This document shows positions 25,021 through 35,100 of a stretch of 64,000 nt of DNA, in pieces. Numbering within the stretch: position 1 is the stretch's first letter; each line of letters opens with the position of its first letter. The translations under genes were made by a program, and so were the position numbers. The stretch is from Cymodocea nodosa (Eukaryota > Streptophyta > Magnoliopsida > Alismatales > Cymodoceaceae), in contig JAZBRI010000011.1 in the NCBI GenBank assembly GCA_036874045.1, forward strand, positions 2,108,001 to 2,172,000, read 5' to 3'. Below the pieces are notes generated by a model. That model was given only the letters and a program-made list of their open reading frames with translations, was not told the origin of the DNA and did not search any database.

Positions 25021-25168
25021 TCTGTATGGCCTTAATTGGTCTCCTAAATAATTAAGAAAAAGGGGATGTGGAGTTGATGTTTACATGAGCTACTATTGTA
25101 AATAATCGGTAAGCCAAGAGTAGAGATTTTTTTTCTTTGATCATTATGTCAGGCTCTAAGTGGGAGAT

Positions 25169-26192
25169 TGCTAGGGCGAGTAGTACAAGTGTGGAGTTTG
25201 CCACAAGAAGTCTAGGTTCAGTCAGAAGCTTGTTAACAATAAGTCTCCAGTAGATTTATGATTTCGAAAGGTTACCAGGTCAAAGTACCTGAAAATAATG
25301 TTTTAGTCAGAAGGCTTTGAGCTAACGATCTGAAAGTCAGGAGATTTCAAAGGGTTACTAGCTGTAACTATCCGAAATGACTTAAAGGACACTTAAGTAG
25401 ATGTTCAGACAATTATGAAGCTAAGTATTCGAAAGTCAGATACTTAAGTGGATGTTCGAATAGTTAAGAAGCCAAGTATCTGAAAGACAGTAACTTAAGT
25501 GGATCTTTGAATAGTTAAGTAGTAACTATCCAAAAGTCATGAGTTTTTCAGAAGATTATAGCTACAACCTTCCGAAGTAACTGAAGAGACACTTAAGTGA
25601 GCTTTCGGATAGTTAAGACAGTAACTATCTGAAAGGCATGCAGTTTTCGAAAAGTTAACAGTAGAACCTTCTGAATGGACTATGAGAGACGTAAATGGGT
25701 TTTCAAATAGTTAAGTTTGTAACTATCTGAAAGACTGAATCTCTCAAAACAGTTAGCCTGTTACAGTAATGCCCATTACAACAAATGAAGAAAGAAGAAT
25801 TTTCTTTGGATAATTAAGTTCTGTAACTATCCAAAGTATTGTAGTTTTTGGAAAGATAGGAAGATAAGGCTCCAAAATTAAGAGTTCCTTCTCCGAAGCA
25901 TTTTTCCTCTACTATAATGGCTCAAGTGTAATTAAAGGTTTATTAACCCTAAGTTGGGTAATATATAAACCTTTATGATGTTGTAAAACATTATGCAGTT
26001 AATTGTGCCGAAACTCATAGTAGAACCCTCAACTCTCCGTGGACGTAGGCTATTGCTGAACCACATAAATCTTGTGTCTTCAATGTTCTATCTTCCTCTT
26101 TCTCTTCACTTCCAGTTTCGGTGAGTTTAGAGGTGAGCTTTTCAAAATCGTGTCATAGTGAGTTGACTGAACGATCAGATTTAAATGCATCA
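25169..26192 (+). repeat. 3' LTR of the Tork-like element
   Basis: 1,024 bp, about 80 bp longer than the 5' LTR because a GGATAGTTAAG-type repeat unit is present in extra copies near 25,420-25,510. The repeated unit shows that the motif array itself expands and contracts. Confidence 0.88.
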
Positions 26193-26197
26193 CTACT

Positions 26198-27075
26198 CAC
26201 CTAAACCAAGGCCTTACTATTTCTTATGTGTCCTTTTGAGTGATCCCAAGCTGAGCGCAACCACAAAGAGGTTTACTCATTATGTAAACTTTAGATGAGT
26301 TTATTTAGAATCCTCTCAAACTTCTACAAGAGTCTGTAAGATATGTTTAGGAGAGTCAAACTACTACAATTAGTATACTAAGGAGTTTTTATTGGGTTTA
26401 GGTCTTAAGAGTAATAAGGTGTTTCCTTCACCACTAGTTAGTTATTTTGAAGAAAAAAAAATTGAAAACAATTGAGAAAAAGAAAAGAAAAGAAAAAATG
26501 ATGAAACAAAGAGATGAAAAAAAAATTTGTATTTGTAAAAAAGAGAATTGAGAATAAAGTAAAAAAGGGGGTAGAGTCATTTAGGTTGTGAGGATGAAGT
26601 GAGAAATAAATAAGAACTCTTTTCTTCCTTTTTCCTTTCCTTTCTTTTCGTTTTGAGTGTTGTTGGGTGTGGTATATCAATTGTTGGTACTTGGACTACT
26701 TGTACCAAGCATACTCTAATAGCTTTTATAAGAAGGGAGGGAGAGAAACCACTACCTAATATTTTTTGTTATTATTGTCGATCCATATTTGTGCACAGTT
26801 AAAGTTCATTTGAGTAGTAAGGGTGTGAATTCTATTGTTACAAGGCAATGGTTAGTTTGAACAAGTGACTTCTCTTGCTTTTAGTGTAAGCTTATTGAAT
26901 CTAGGGAATGATGTGAGATGTGAGTTTGAGCCACTATAGTGCCCAATGATTTTAATAGCGGGAATTAAACTAATCAATTTTTTGTGTAGTTCCAAATTAT
27001 TTCTTGGGATTAGGACTTTAGTCTTGTTTTATTGTATATTCACTCGGGATGAGTAAAGTCTAAGTATGGGGGAAT
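26198..27075 (+). mobile_element. Gypsy 3' non-coding remnant ending in a polypurine tract
   Basis: No coding sequence is convincing; a minus-strand frame at 26,438-26,680 is low-complexity. The right end reads AAAGTCTAAGTATGGGGGAA (27,054-27,074), the form of polypurine tract found before the 3' LTR of Athila/Tat-type Gypsy elements (compare 58,650-58,670). Confidence 0.5.
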
Positions 27076-28733
27076 TGTTTGAGTTGAAATATTGTATATT
27101 TTTATGAGATAGATAATTCGACTTATGAGTTATTAAGGCTTTGTTATGCATAAATTCTAATATTAAGCCAAATTAATAACTTATTCTCAATTCATGCATT
27201 TTAGATGAAAATTAATCTCATTATGATGTATTCTATTTGGGTTCATATAATGTGGTATGTGTGATGTTGATTCTTTTTATTGGAAGGAAAGTATCTTGCA
27301 GGAATTCCAAGATGAATGAGGATTAAATGTAGAAAATCAAGTGGATCAACTCTCATCCATTGGATCAAGATCTAAGAGCATCAAGACATGGAATGAGCTT
27401 ATAAAAGAGGGAGTGAATGTCCAAGGCAAGCTCTCTCCCATTTTCCCTCTTTTCACAATCCTAGCCTTCATTTTCAAACCCTTCTACTCGTCACCCTCCT
27501 TCTAGCCTCATTTCTCCACTCAAAATCCTCCTCATTTTCACTTTTATTCATCTCACGACCCATCCTCCATTCCTTGAATCATCAACGCCCAAGGGAGACA
27601 CCATCCATGCCACCTTCATCAAGATTCATCTTCACCTCATGGATTTGCAAGAAAGGAGCCAATTGTTGGAGTGATTTAGACGTGTTCAAGGCTTCAAGGA
27701 GCTTTAGGAGTCATGGCTTGCCTCCCGTTGTGTTGGCTGAAGTACATGAAGAGATCTCCAAGAAGAAGAAGACGTTGGGGTGCAACAACATTAGGGTTTC
27801 ACCATTTGGCATCTTCTTGAGTTCTCCTTTCATTTCCTCCACAATTTCTCATTCCCTATCTATTGATTTATCTTAGAACAGTAGTTTTAATTTAGGGTTT
27901 CATCTATGTAGGGTTAGCATTTTCAATTTCAATAGCAAAAGTCATAAAAACAAAAAGATGTTTGATATATGTGTGTTCTAGGTTTAGTTCTTTAAACTTT
28001 GGAAGAATGTTCCTACTTTTGATAGTTAATCTTCAAGGAATTATTATTGATGTTGCCAAATGATGATGAATGCTTATTGTTGAATGTTATTTGAGTGAAA
28101 TTCTGAGATTTCCTTTGTATTGGGGCGAAATAGCTAAGGTTATATGTTTGCCTTAATTTCAGATTCGAATTTCTATGTCCTATGGTGTTATCTAACGGTA
28201 AAATATTGATTTGGTCTTGAAATCAATTAAGAAAAATTCTGAAAACTTTCAGATACATTATTTCGTGAGTCTACTCCGGTGTTTTAAAATTTCACAGGAT
28301 TTGGATTAGTTTTGTTGTGATTTCCAGAAGTGTTTTAAATAGAGTATGGAAATTGCAAATCTATTTGTTTGATCTGATTTAATCTGCTATTATGTTTGCG
28401 ATTTGTCTCTGAAATCTTGATGTTATACCTCTTTTTTGTACCTTGACGAAAGACGTTTCCAATGCACCTAATTTCATCTGATTTAGTTAAGTATTTCCTA
28501 AGATACAAGTATTTTGAGACAGGGGTGTCTGGACGAGTGTTTTTTTTGAAACAAAGCTATTCTTGCATTTGATTTCCTTGGCCATGTTCTGTTTTGAGTT
28601 ACGGTCTTTGGATTTTTTATTAACTGCATTACTTGCCCAAGAACTTTGGATAAAAATTTTATGAATATTGAATGCTTGAAGTTAAATATAAAATTCACGG
28701 AAGCCCAATAATCTCTTTAAAATTGAATTTTGG

Positions 28734-28735
<2 letters not shown>
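27076..28735 (+). mobile_element. Gypsy LTR (Athila/Tat type), probable
   Basis: It starts TGTTTGAG directly after the polypurine tract. A TATA box (TTATAAAAG, 27,399-27,407) sits about 320 bases in, giving U3-R-U5 proportions. The right limit is uncertain and is set where a CT microsatellite begins. A 100-codon frame at 27,574-27,876 lies inside the LTR and has no recognisable domain, so I do not call it a gene. Confidence 0.5.

Positions 28736-28757
<22 letters not shown>
28734..28757. repeat. (CT)n microsatellite
   Basis: About twelve uninterrupted CT units at the transition from LTR sequence to the host island. Confidence 0.9.
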
Positions 28758-28764
<7 letters not shown>

Positions 28765-28858
28765 TGAATTGTGTATGAAACGAGACGATGAGGATGATTG
28801 TCATCATTGTACACAAACGAGAACCAAGGCATATATCTAAGTTAGGGGAAACCTAGTA

Positions 28859-29014
28859 ATGGTGATGGAGACAAAGCAAGTGTTTAGTTGGAGAGCTATA
28901 TATATGGACCATTGGGCGAAGCATGGAGCAATGATGGTTATCTTCTTGTTGATCTCATATTGTGGACAATATATAATGAGGGTAGCGAGGAAGATGGGAA
29001 GGGAAGAAGAATAA
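28859..29014 (+). CDS. Candidate 51-residue single-pass membrane peptide
   Basis: An ATG at 28,859 opens 51 codons. The product has a charged, aromatic N-terminus (METKQVFSWRAIYMDHWAKH), one hydrophobic segment at about residues 24-40 (AMMVIFLLISYCGQYIM) and a basic-acidic tail (RVARKMGREEE). Arg/Lys just after the hydrophobic stretch fits a membrane anchor with a cytosolic C-terminus. There is no cleavable signal peptide and no family I can name. It lies in the unique host island, upstream of the RALF genes. The orderly anchor-plus-basic layout is the only argument for coding; length alone gives little support. It may be a chance frame. Confidence 0.35.
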   Translation: MVMETKQVFSWRAIYMDHWAKHGAMMVIFLLISYCGQYIMRVARKMGREEE

Positions 29015-29460
29015 GCCTATGACATTGAGATTTTAACTTCAAGTTCTTTATGAAATAAATCGTAATTCTGTCTACGAAAAAGGTACCTACCTGTGAACCT
29101 TAATAACAAGATTAGCCACCTCCAATTAGTGGTTAAATTGAATATCATATGATTGCATATTCCTTATTGAAGTTCAGGCCATGGTGGCAACATCATTTTA
29201 CAAGTTAATTTCATCCTCTTATCCTTATCAACAGAAAGACGACCCTTAATAACAAGACTAGCCTAAGAATTTGTGGTGCTACAATATTTGTCGCATAGAT
29301 TAATTTCCTCAACCATCCGCCATGAACATGCTTTGCTATTATAAGGCTTGCACGCACCAAACCACACAAAAAAAACAGTTAAGCTCGTCACCTCCTCTCT
29401 TCTACATCCTAAAAATAGCTACTTATCACCTATTCTTGTCCTGGAGATGAACAAAACCAA
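29015..29460. other. Non-coding, upstream of the first RALF gene
   Basis: Unique-looking AT-rich sequence. A frame at 29,348-29,551 overlaps the start of the RALF ORF, has no domain and is better read as 5' untranslated leader. Confidence 0.5.
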
Positions 29461-29470
29461 CTATATATTA
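29461..29470 (+). promoter_or_regulatory. TATA box of the RALF gene (candidate)
   Basis: CTATATATTA lies 78-87 bases before the ATG at 29,548, which would put transcription start near 29,495 and leave a short leader, usual for a small secreted-peptide gene. Confidence 0.5.
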
Positions 29471-29547
29471 AAGAAGATGATGGTAATCACAAGCAGAACA
29501 TATTATAACACCACACCCAAGAAACAATTGGAAAAACCAAGCGATCC

Positions 29548-29754
29548 ATGATGGCATTGGCAAAGGCGAACGCCATCCTTTTTTGCTTCCTCGTCGTCAT
29601 GCTTTTGGTGGGAACCACAGTGTTTGCCACTCGCCAACTCTCAGAGCCTAGGATGACGATGATCGACCACTTGCCCAAGACGTTTGGTGTGGCTGTCAAA
29701 AATTACACCCGTGGATGCAATGCCATATCTCACTGTCGTACTGGTGGTGATTGA
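29548..29754 (+). CDS. Divergent two-cysteine RALF-like peptide
   Basis: The 68-residue product is a secreted peptide of the rapid alkalinization factor family. Known RALFs bind FERONIA-type receptor kinases and LRX/LLG partners at the cell wall. Residues 1-27 form a strong signal peptide (hydrophobic core ILFCFLVVMLLVGTTVFA, likely cut after Ala27). The mature part is about 41 residues and ends in YTRGCNAISHCR (53-64), which fits the RALF C-terminal consensus Y-x-RGC-x-x-I-x-x-C-R. It lacks the RRxL protease site, the YISY receptor motif and the first cysteine pair, leaving one possible disulfide (Cys57-Cys63). Short RALFs without a propeptide are known in plants. It lies 2.1 kb before a canonical RALF on the same strand. 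Start: Met2 would serve equally well as Met1. Confidence 0.75.
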   Translation: MMALAKANAILFCFLVVMLLVGTTVFATRQLSEPRMTMIDHLPKTFGVAVKNYTRGCNAISHCRTGGD

Positions 29755-29967
29755 GTCATGCTTGGTGCACATGGTATGTGCTGCAATTTCATGATATACA
29801 TTCGTACGTGTATTTCGAGATATATGTAAATTAAGCTCCGACGAAGATGAATCTACCTATGGTGTGGTGTGATAATGATAATATCAGCGTTGGAGTATAA
29901 TAAGGAATAATGACCTTTGAACTTGGTTTTGGCCTGGTCTTCCTTTTGTTGGTTTTGATTTTATATG

Positions 29968-30122
29968 TCCAGAGTATACTTTTATTCATCTTCTAATTTC
30001 ATCTTCTTTGAATTTTTACATTACGAAATTTGACCATTACATTGACCACTTTACAAGCTATGTAAAAAGGATCTCATTTCAAATATAACACAACTCAAAG
30101 ATGAATAAAAGAATACTCTGGA
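29968..30122. mobile_element. 155-bp MITE-like foldback element
   Basis: Terminal inverted repeats of about 25 bp match at all but one position: TCCAGAGTATACTTTTATTC at the left, and its complement with one change at the right (GAATAAAAGAATACTCTGGA). The interior is AT-rich and non-coding. Size and structure are those of a miniature inverted-repeat transposable element. The target duplication is not clear. It sits about 210 bases downstream of the RALF stop codon, in or near the 3' untranslated region. Confidence 0.8.
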
Positions 30123-30229
30123 TACAATGGGAAAATTACATACCAGTTTCTATATATGAATAAAAACACCAAAATATTATCAAAAAAATATTTTGAATAC
30201 CAAGATGGTTTGCTCTAACCTCCATGTCT

Positions 30230-30400
30230 TCAAGGGTGCCAAAACGGGTCATGACCTGCCAACCAAACTATTTAGTAAATGGGTTAGGGTTGGGATTAAA
30301 ATTAAATGAGTTGGGATTGAATGCAGTCTTTGGGGATTAAACGGGTTAACTCGTTTAACCCATTTACTAAATGACTTGAATTTGCAATTCATTTATGATA
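30230..30400. repeat. Foldback repeat with nested palindrome
   Basis: TTTAGTAAATGGGTTA (30,271-30,286) is the exact reverse complement of 30,356-30,371, about 70 bases away. Inside, GGGTTAACTCGTTTAACCC makes a second hairpin. The GGGTC/GGGTTA-rich text resembles dispersed plant foldback repeats; I cannot assign a superfamily. Confidence 0.6.
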
Positions 30401-31049
30401 ATTTGCCAATCCAATCCAACATCATATTCTCATCATCCTTTTCTTTCAATTTTCTAGTTTAATCCACTGACGTATGAACTTCAAAATTGATCTTAAATTT
30501 GCCTTTATATCAATGCTATCAAAATGATACTTGAATTATAAGTCAAATTATTTTCCAAATATCTTCGTAAATGTCATTCAAATCTCATTTATGCTAGGGC
30601 AGATTTTACGACCAAATTTAGCGTACATTTATCATTTTCCTTTTCCTTTGGAAAATTAAGTGAAACATAAAATCCGTTTTTTTCTTTGAGTTGTAAAAAA
30701 AGTTGAAGATGCATATTTTCTTCTTTATGTCCATTTAATATGGTAAAAAAAAAAATGCTTGGCAAAAAGATCGTGATAAAATAGTACTAAAAATATTTAA
30801 TGTTTTAAAAACCATCAAATAGGTTACATAAGTTTTTTTAAAAGTAGTCAAATAATAATAATAATGTCAAATGATTTGAAATTCAAATTTTTTTAAAAAG
30901 AATATCACCTTCATATCATTAGTGTTATAATATTGGATAAATTGTTATCGTAAGTACTTACACTAAAAAGTACTATAAGCATTAATTTTCGTTTGTTGAT
31001 CTTGCATAATTTGTTCGTAAGTGTTAATTTTTATCATTGATTTTGTCTA
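30401..31049. other. Non-coding AT-rich intergenic DNA
   Basis: Runs of A/T and a short TAA/AATAAT microsatellite near 30,850; no gene or RNA gene visible. Confidence 0.6.
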
Positions 31050-31310
31050 AAACCTTACTCACTTTTACTTGTAAATATTGTAAATTGTATGACTTAGTTT
31101 TGCTTACTCCGTTTCTTATTCACAACTACTTGTAAGGCACTCTTTTTTATTAATATTATAAATCACATAGCTTACTATTACTTCTACTCATTTGTCTTCT
31201 ACTTATAGATGTTGTAAGTTATAGGATTTGCTTTCACTCACCAACGTTGTAAATCACAATCTATTCTTATTTGTCGACACCATAAATCACACAACTAATT
31301 ACATTGTTAC
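31050..31310. repeat. Degenerate tandem repeat, period about 70
   Basis: Variants of the phrases CTTACTCA(C/T)TTTTACTTGTA and (A/G)TTGTAAATCACA recur four to five times. The copies are poorly conserved, so limits and period are approximate. Confidence 0.35.
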
Positions 31311-31837
31311 TTTTAATCATATTCTTAATTTTAATATACTCTTTTGAATACTAATAATAAAAGAAAAAAATGCACAACAAAAATAACTCTATAAAATAAT
31401 ATCACTGAAAATTTTTCTCCACAGAAGTCAAGTTCTTTGATGGCTCAAACATTGAAACTTTCAACCTTCACACAAGTAATGAAGGGATTAATACCCGGCT
31501 GAGATTTAAAAAAAAGATAATTACCCCAGAAAAGGGCATGTATGATGAGAAGCCGATGCTACGTATCGAACCAACGACTACGATGACATCACGGACCGAA
31601 CGCATGCATCGATCGATGGACCCATTGGCAACTACCTTTTCCCAAGTGGAAACTAATTCCATGTGTCTGCGCACCCACGCGCATCAGTCCCACACAAACA
31701 CAGCTAGCAGTATAGGTGGAGTGGAGTGGCTCCTAAGGCCCATCCCTGCATTTTAAGGCTTCCCCTTCTCCAGCCCCAGCAGACCCAAGAAGGAAGCAGG
31801 AAGAGGTGGGGAAAGAAATCAAGGCAGACAGATAGAA

Positions 31838-32167
31838 ATGGGGAGATGGGTTCTGGCATTGGTGGTCTTGATGGGGATAACCCAACTGGTTTCCTGCACG
31901 GTGGATGAGCCCCGGCCATGGCCTAGCAGAGAAGTGGAGGGGGGCTTGATGAGTTCGGAGGAGATGGAGTCGGAGACGGCTAGGAGACTTGTTGGGATGC
32001 ATAGAAATAGGAGGTACATAAGCTATGAGCTGCTGAGAGCAGACGTGGTGCCTTGCTCAAGGCCAGGAGTGCTATACTATAACTGCCATGCCCACAGTGC
32101 CAGGGCCAATGCATACCATAGGGGATGCGGCGTTATATCTCGCTGCGCCAGGTATGAGAATCCCTGA
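31838..32167 (+). CDS. RALF-like: Canonical RALF peptide hormone precursor
   Basis: This 109-residue precursor has the full RALF layout. Residues 1-20 form a signal peptide (WVLALVVLMGITQLVSC). An acidic propeptide follows to about residue 48. R49-R50-L51-V52 is an RRxL-type subtilase (S1P) cleavage site. The mature peptide contains YISY (60-63), the motif needed for FERONIA-type receptor binding, and four cysteines (73, 83, 97, 103) in C-x9-C ... C-x5-C spacing. PCSRPG, YYNC and YHRGCGVISRCAR match the family consensus. The likely role is alkalinization of the apoplast and growth or immune signalling. The ORF is single-exon, as usual for RALFs. The start at 31,838 gives an intact signal peptide. 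No strong TATA box is seen. Antisense frames across it are shadows. Confidence 0.95.
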   Translation: MGRWVLALVVLMGITQLVSCTVDEPRPWPSREVEGGLMSSEEMESETARRLVGMHRNRRYISYELLRADVVPCSRPGVLYYNCHAHSARANAYHRGCGVISRCARYENP

Positions 32168-35100
32168 GGGGAATGGGGTTTTCTTTTTTTCTACTTTTGG
32201 GTATGTCGCTTTTTTCCTCTTCTTTGGATAGGAGGCTTTCACCATGTTTGTGGGTTGAGATCTGACTATGATCTTTGTCTAGATTTCCACTTTTTTTTCT
32301 TTTCTTGATGATGAAATGGATGGCATTGGAGATACCATTTGATTCTATTGGAAATTGTAAATGATGTCATCTGTGATTACTATTATCCGATTTTAGGCTC
32401 TTTCGGTGTTCTTATGGAGGAATGACACTCCTACCAACTTCTCAATCTTCTTATTTATATAAATATGATTGGTCCATACCTTTGCTCAGACCAATGAACC
32501 AACAAGTAACGATCAATCACCCAATGCCTTAACCTCATTAAGTGGGGTTAAACACATGAATCCTTTATTCTTTTGTTTTTATTTATAATTAGACCTTTTG
32601 CTAAATTATATCATTGGAAGTCTTTCTCCGCTATTTCTAACTAATCAATTCCATTTACATTAATCAATTATCTTATTCTTACAACTGATGAACATTGCAT
32701 CTAAAAGCCCTCCTTATGATAGCAATAGTCATTCCATGGATCACATACAGAAAGGGCTTCTTATCAGATTAATTCATTGAAAAGTTGTGCAAACAGGAAA
32801 ATTTTACCTGCTCTCTCGCACTGCAGTTGTTATTTGTATTTCAAGTGTGTTTGCTTCTAATTGTGATTCCCACCATCGACAAGTTTAAAAAGTAATGACT
32901 AAGACTTTTAAACATACTAGAATCTATCAGGTTTTACCAAGAACCTTGAATACAAATGTACGATAACATCCCCTGTTTTCACAACCCAGAATTTCCAACA
33001 AATTACTTGAACTGAAGTTCTTTTCTCCAAGTTGGCTTGTTGTGTTCTGCTGGGGATTTTGGATCTGGATTCGTCCTGAACTGAGATTTAGCTTTTTAGG
33101 TTCAAGTGTTTGATTTTGATGAATGCAGATTTATGTCAGCGGTTATATTTTTATGTATCATTTGTTTTGTGAAGGAATCCATGGACCATGGAGATTGTTA
33201 TTTCTATACAATGCGATGTTGACAAACAATTTTGATGTTTTCTTATGGTGATAAAAAGATGTTTTTCAAGTAATCTTCCTTTTTGGGTCTTCCAAGTAGT
33301 GATTGTTAAATATGATGTGACAGGTTGGAATAATGGAATCTTAGATTATCTCTCCATGTAAAGGTAAGAGTACATACAAATGGACCTTCTTCAGACCTTA
33401 CAATTGTGCAATTCTGTTGCATGTGGCTGCCCCCATTTTTTTCATATTTGTGTTCAACGCGATGTAATTGGTTTGCCATGGCAAAATCAGATGTTTTAAA
33501 ATTATGCTTCTCTCGTGAGCATTAACATTTATTTCCCTGCGTTGCCAGATATGCATGTGACAATGCTATCATTTCAATAAGATGATGAGCATTAACATTT
33601 ATTTCCCTGCGTTACGAATGCGTTGTCTATAATTGAAATGACGATGTGAGACGCAAACCATGTCAGTTTGATTCTCTGCTTGAAATGTAGGTGATGATGC
33701 ATCGGGTCTTGATGATTTTTTGTTAATTTCAAGAAGGTTGTGTTAAAATGTTGTTGGACGCAACACTGTTAAGGATATATCCTATCCAAACCTTCTGTTT
33801 GGAGTTTATTTTAAACTTTTTCTTGAAATTTGATCACAAGTTGTAAGTAGCATCGTAGGGTCAGGAAGATTTGTATCTTAATCAGAAATATAAAACTAGC
33901 GGTCGAAGTCATGTTATTTGCTTGTCTCATGGGAACACTGCATGCAAGGGAATATTTTGCCACCTGCAGGCCATTGGCATGCACGGATTTCTGGGTGAAG
34001 GCGGAGATGCATGCCCACATGTATCACTACTCTACAATGCAATAATATGGCAAAATTATGAGCTCGTGAACTGGAATTTGCGACAGCAGGCCATGTGCAA
34101 CGCTGAAGTGATGGTGCGATGGTTTACAGAAGGAAAACAGCTGGAATAAAATGTGGAGTGGGGACTCGTCTGCCGACACCATGTCATCTCTGCATCATTT
34201 CATCCATCACATGAATTGATAACTGTCTCTTGTTAAAACTTGTAAAAGATACGTAACTTTTGTACATAAATTTAAACCAGTGTAAAGTACAACCATAAAA
34301 AAGCTTGTGAAAGATTGGTATTCAGTAGAGGAATCTTTCGCTCTCTCTCTTCTTCGGTCTAACAAGTTACAAGGGAAAGAAATCTCTTCTTTAGAAAAAT
34401 GAGCTGCAAAAAGAACATCGGACGAAATAGTGTTGTTGACATGATTGCATCTTGAATTTTACTTAATTATTATTTTGGTATTTTAAATTTTAAAATGCAT
34501 TAATGGATTATCTTTTTTTAAAATCTTGTATCACTTGTAGTTACTTGTGCTGTGGATGCGATTGCTTGATTTAATTACATTGTTGTACAGATGATCTAAA
34601 ATGAAAGTATAAAATATCAAAGTGATTGAAAAAAGGTAACAAAGTGATAATTTAGCAAACTTTAAGGTACCAAGATGATGTATTTTGAAATTTACAGAAT
34701 GATAATTGTGAGCGCACCATCTTGTGAGGAACTGGACAAAATAATGATAGCATAAGGCTTATCAATTCCCGTTCTAGTAGAAAGTGGGTGCATGTGACAT
34801 TAGAAAAACTAGCATTGAAAAAAAAAGGTGAAAAGATGGGTTAAGAAAGATTCATCTTTCTAATCTTATAACTTATTACAGCAACTTCAAGTGGATGCAG
34901 AACGATAGGTTTATTTATCAGTGCTTCATCAATCAATTGAGTATTTCCTATACTTTTGTGTTAGAATCAAATGTTCAGTCCCATTGGTCACAATAGCTGC
35001 CACCCACAGCAGCATGGAAACAATGAAATAAAATGCATAAGATATACGTATGACTGAATTTCTAAAAGCAATCAACTACAATGATCCTATTGGTTACAAG

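Larger units (their letters stand above)
20169..26192 (+). mobile_element. Complete Tork-like Copia element with both LTRs, decayed
   Basis: The 5' LTR 20,169-21,113 and 3' LTR 25,169-26,192 both begin TG(T/C)TAGGG and end CATCA. The target duplication CTACT is perfect (20,164-20,168 and 26,193-26,197). The primer site TAGTATTAGAGC follows the 5' LTR and the purine tract AAGTGGGAGAT precedes the 3' LTR. Gag, protease, integrase, RT and RNase H lie in Copia order. The gag and integrase text (ALSNMYEKPSAANK; LNSDKRDKLDSKSQKCYFIGY) is closest to the Tork/Tnt1 lineage as I remember it. The LTRs differ at roughly one base in eight by eye, so the insertion is old. More than ten breaks. Confidence 0.88.

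Noticed and set aside
26438-26680. Phe/Lys-rich 80-codon minus-strand frame
   Set aside because: Low-complexity translation of an A/T-rich run.
27574-27876. 100-codon plus-strand frame
   Set aside because: It lies within the U5-side of a probable Gypsy LTR, has no domain, and its composition fits LTR text.
29487-29699. Minus-strand frame opposite the short RALF gene
   Set aside because: Shadow of the RALF coding strand; no domain.
31704-32019. Several overlapping minus-strand frames opposite the RALF gene
   Set aside because: They lie antisense to a well-supported coding sequence and have proline-rich compositional text with no domain.
33871-34149. 92-codon frame with several cysteines downstream of the RALF gene
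   Set aside because: It lacks an ATG start, has no domain or signal peptide, and the cysteine spacing matches no plant peptide family I know.
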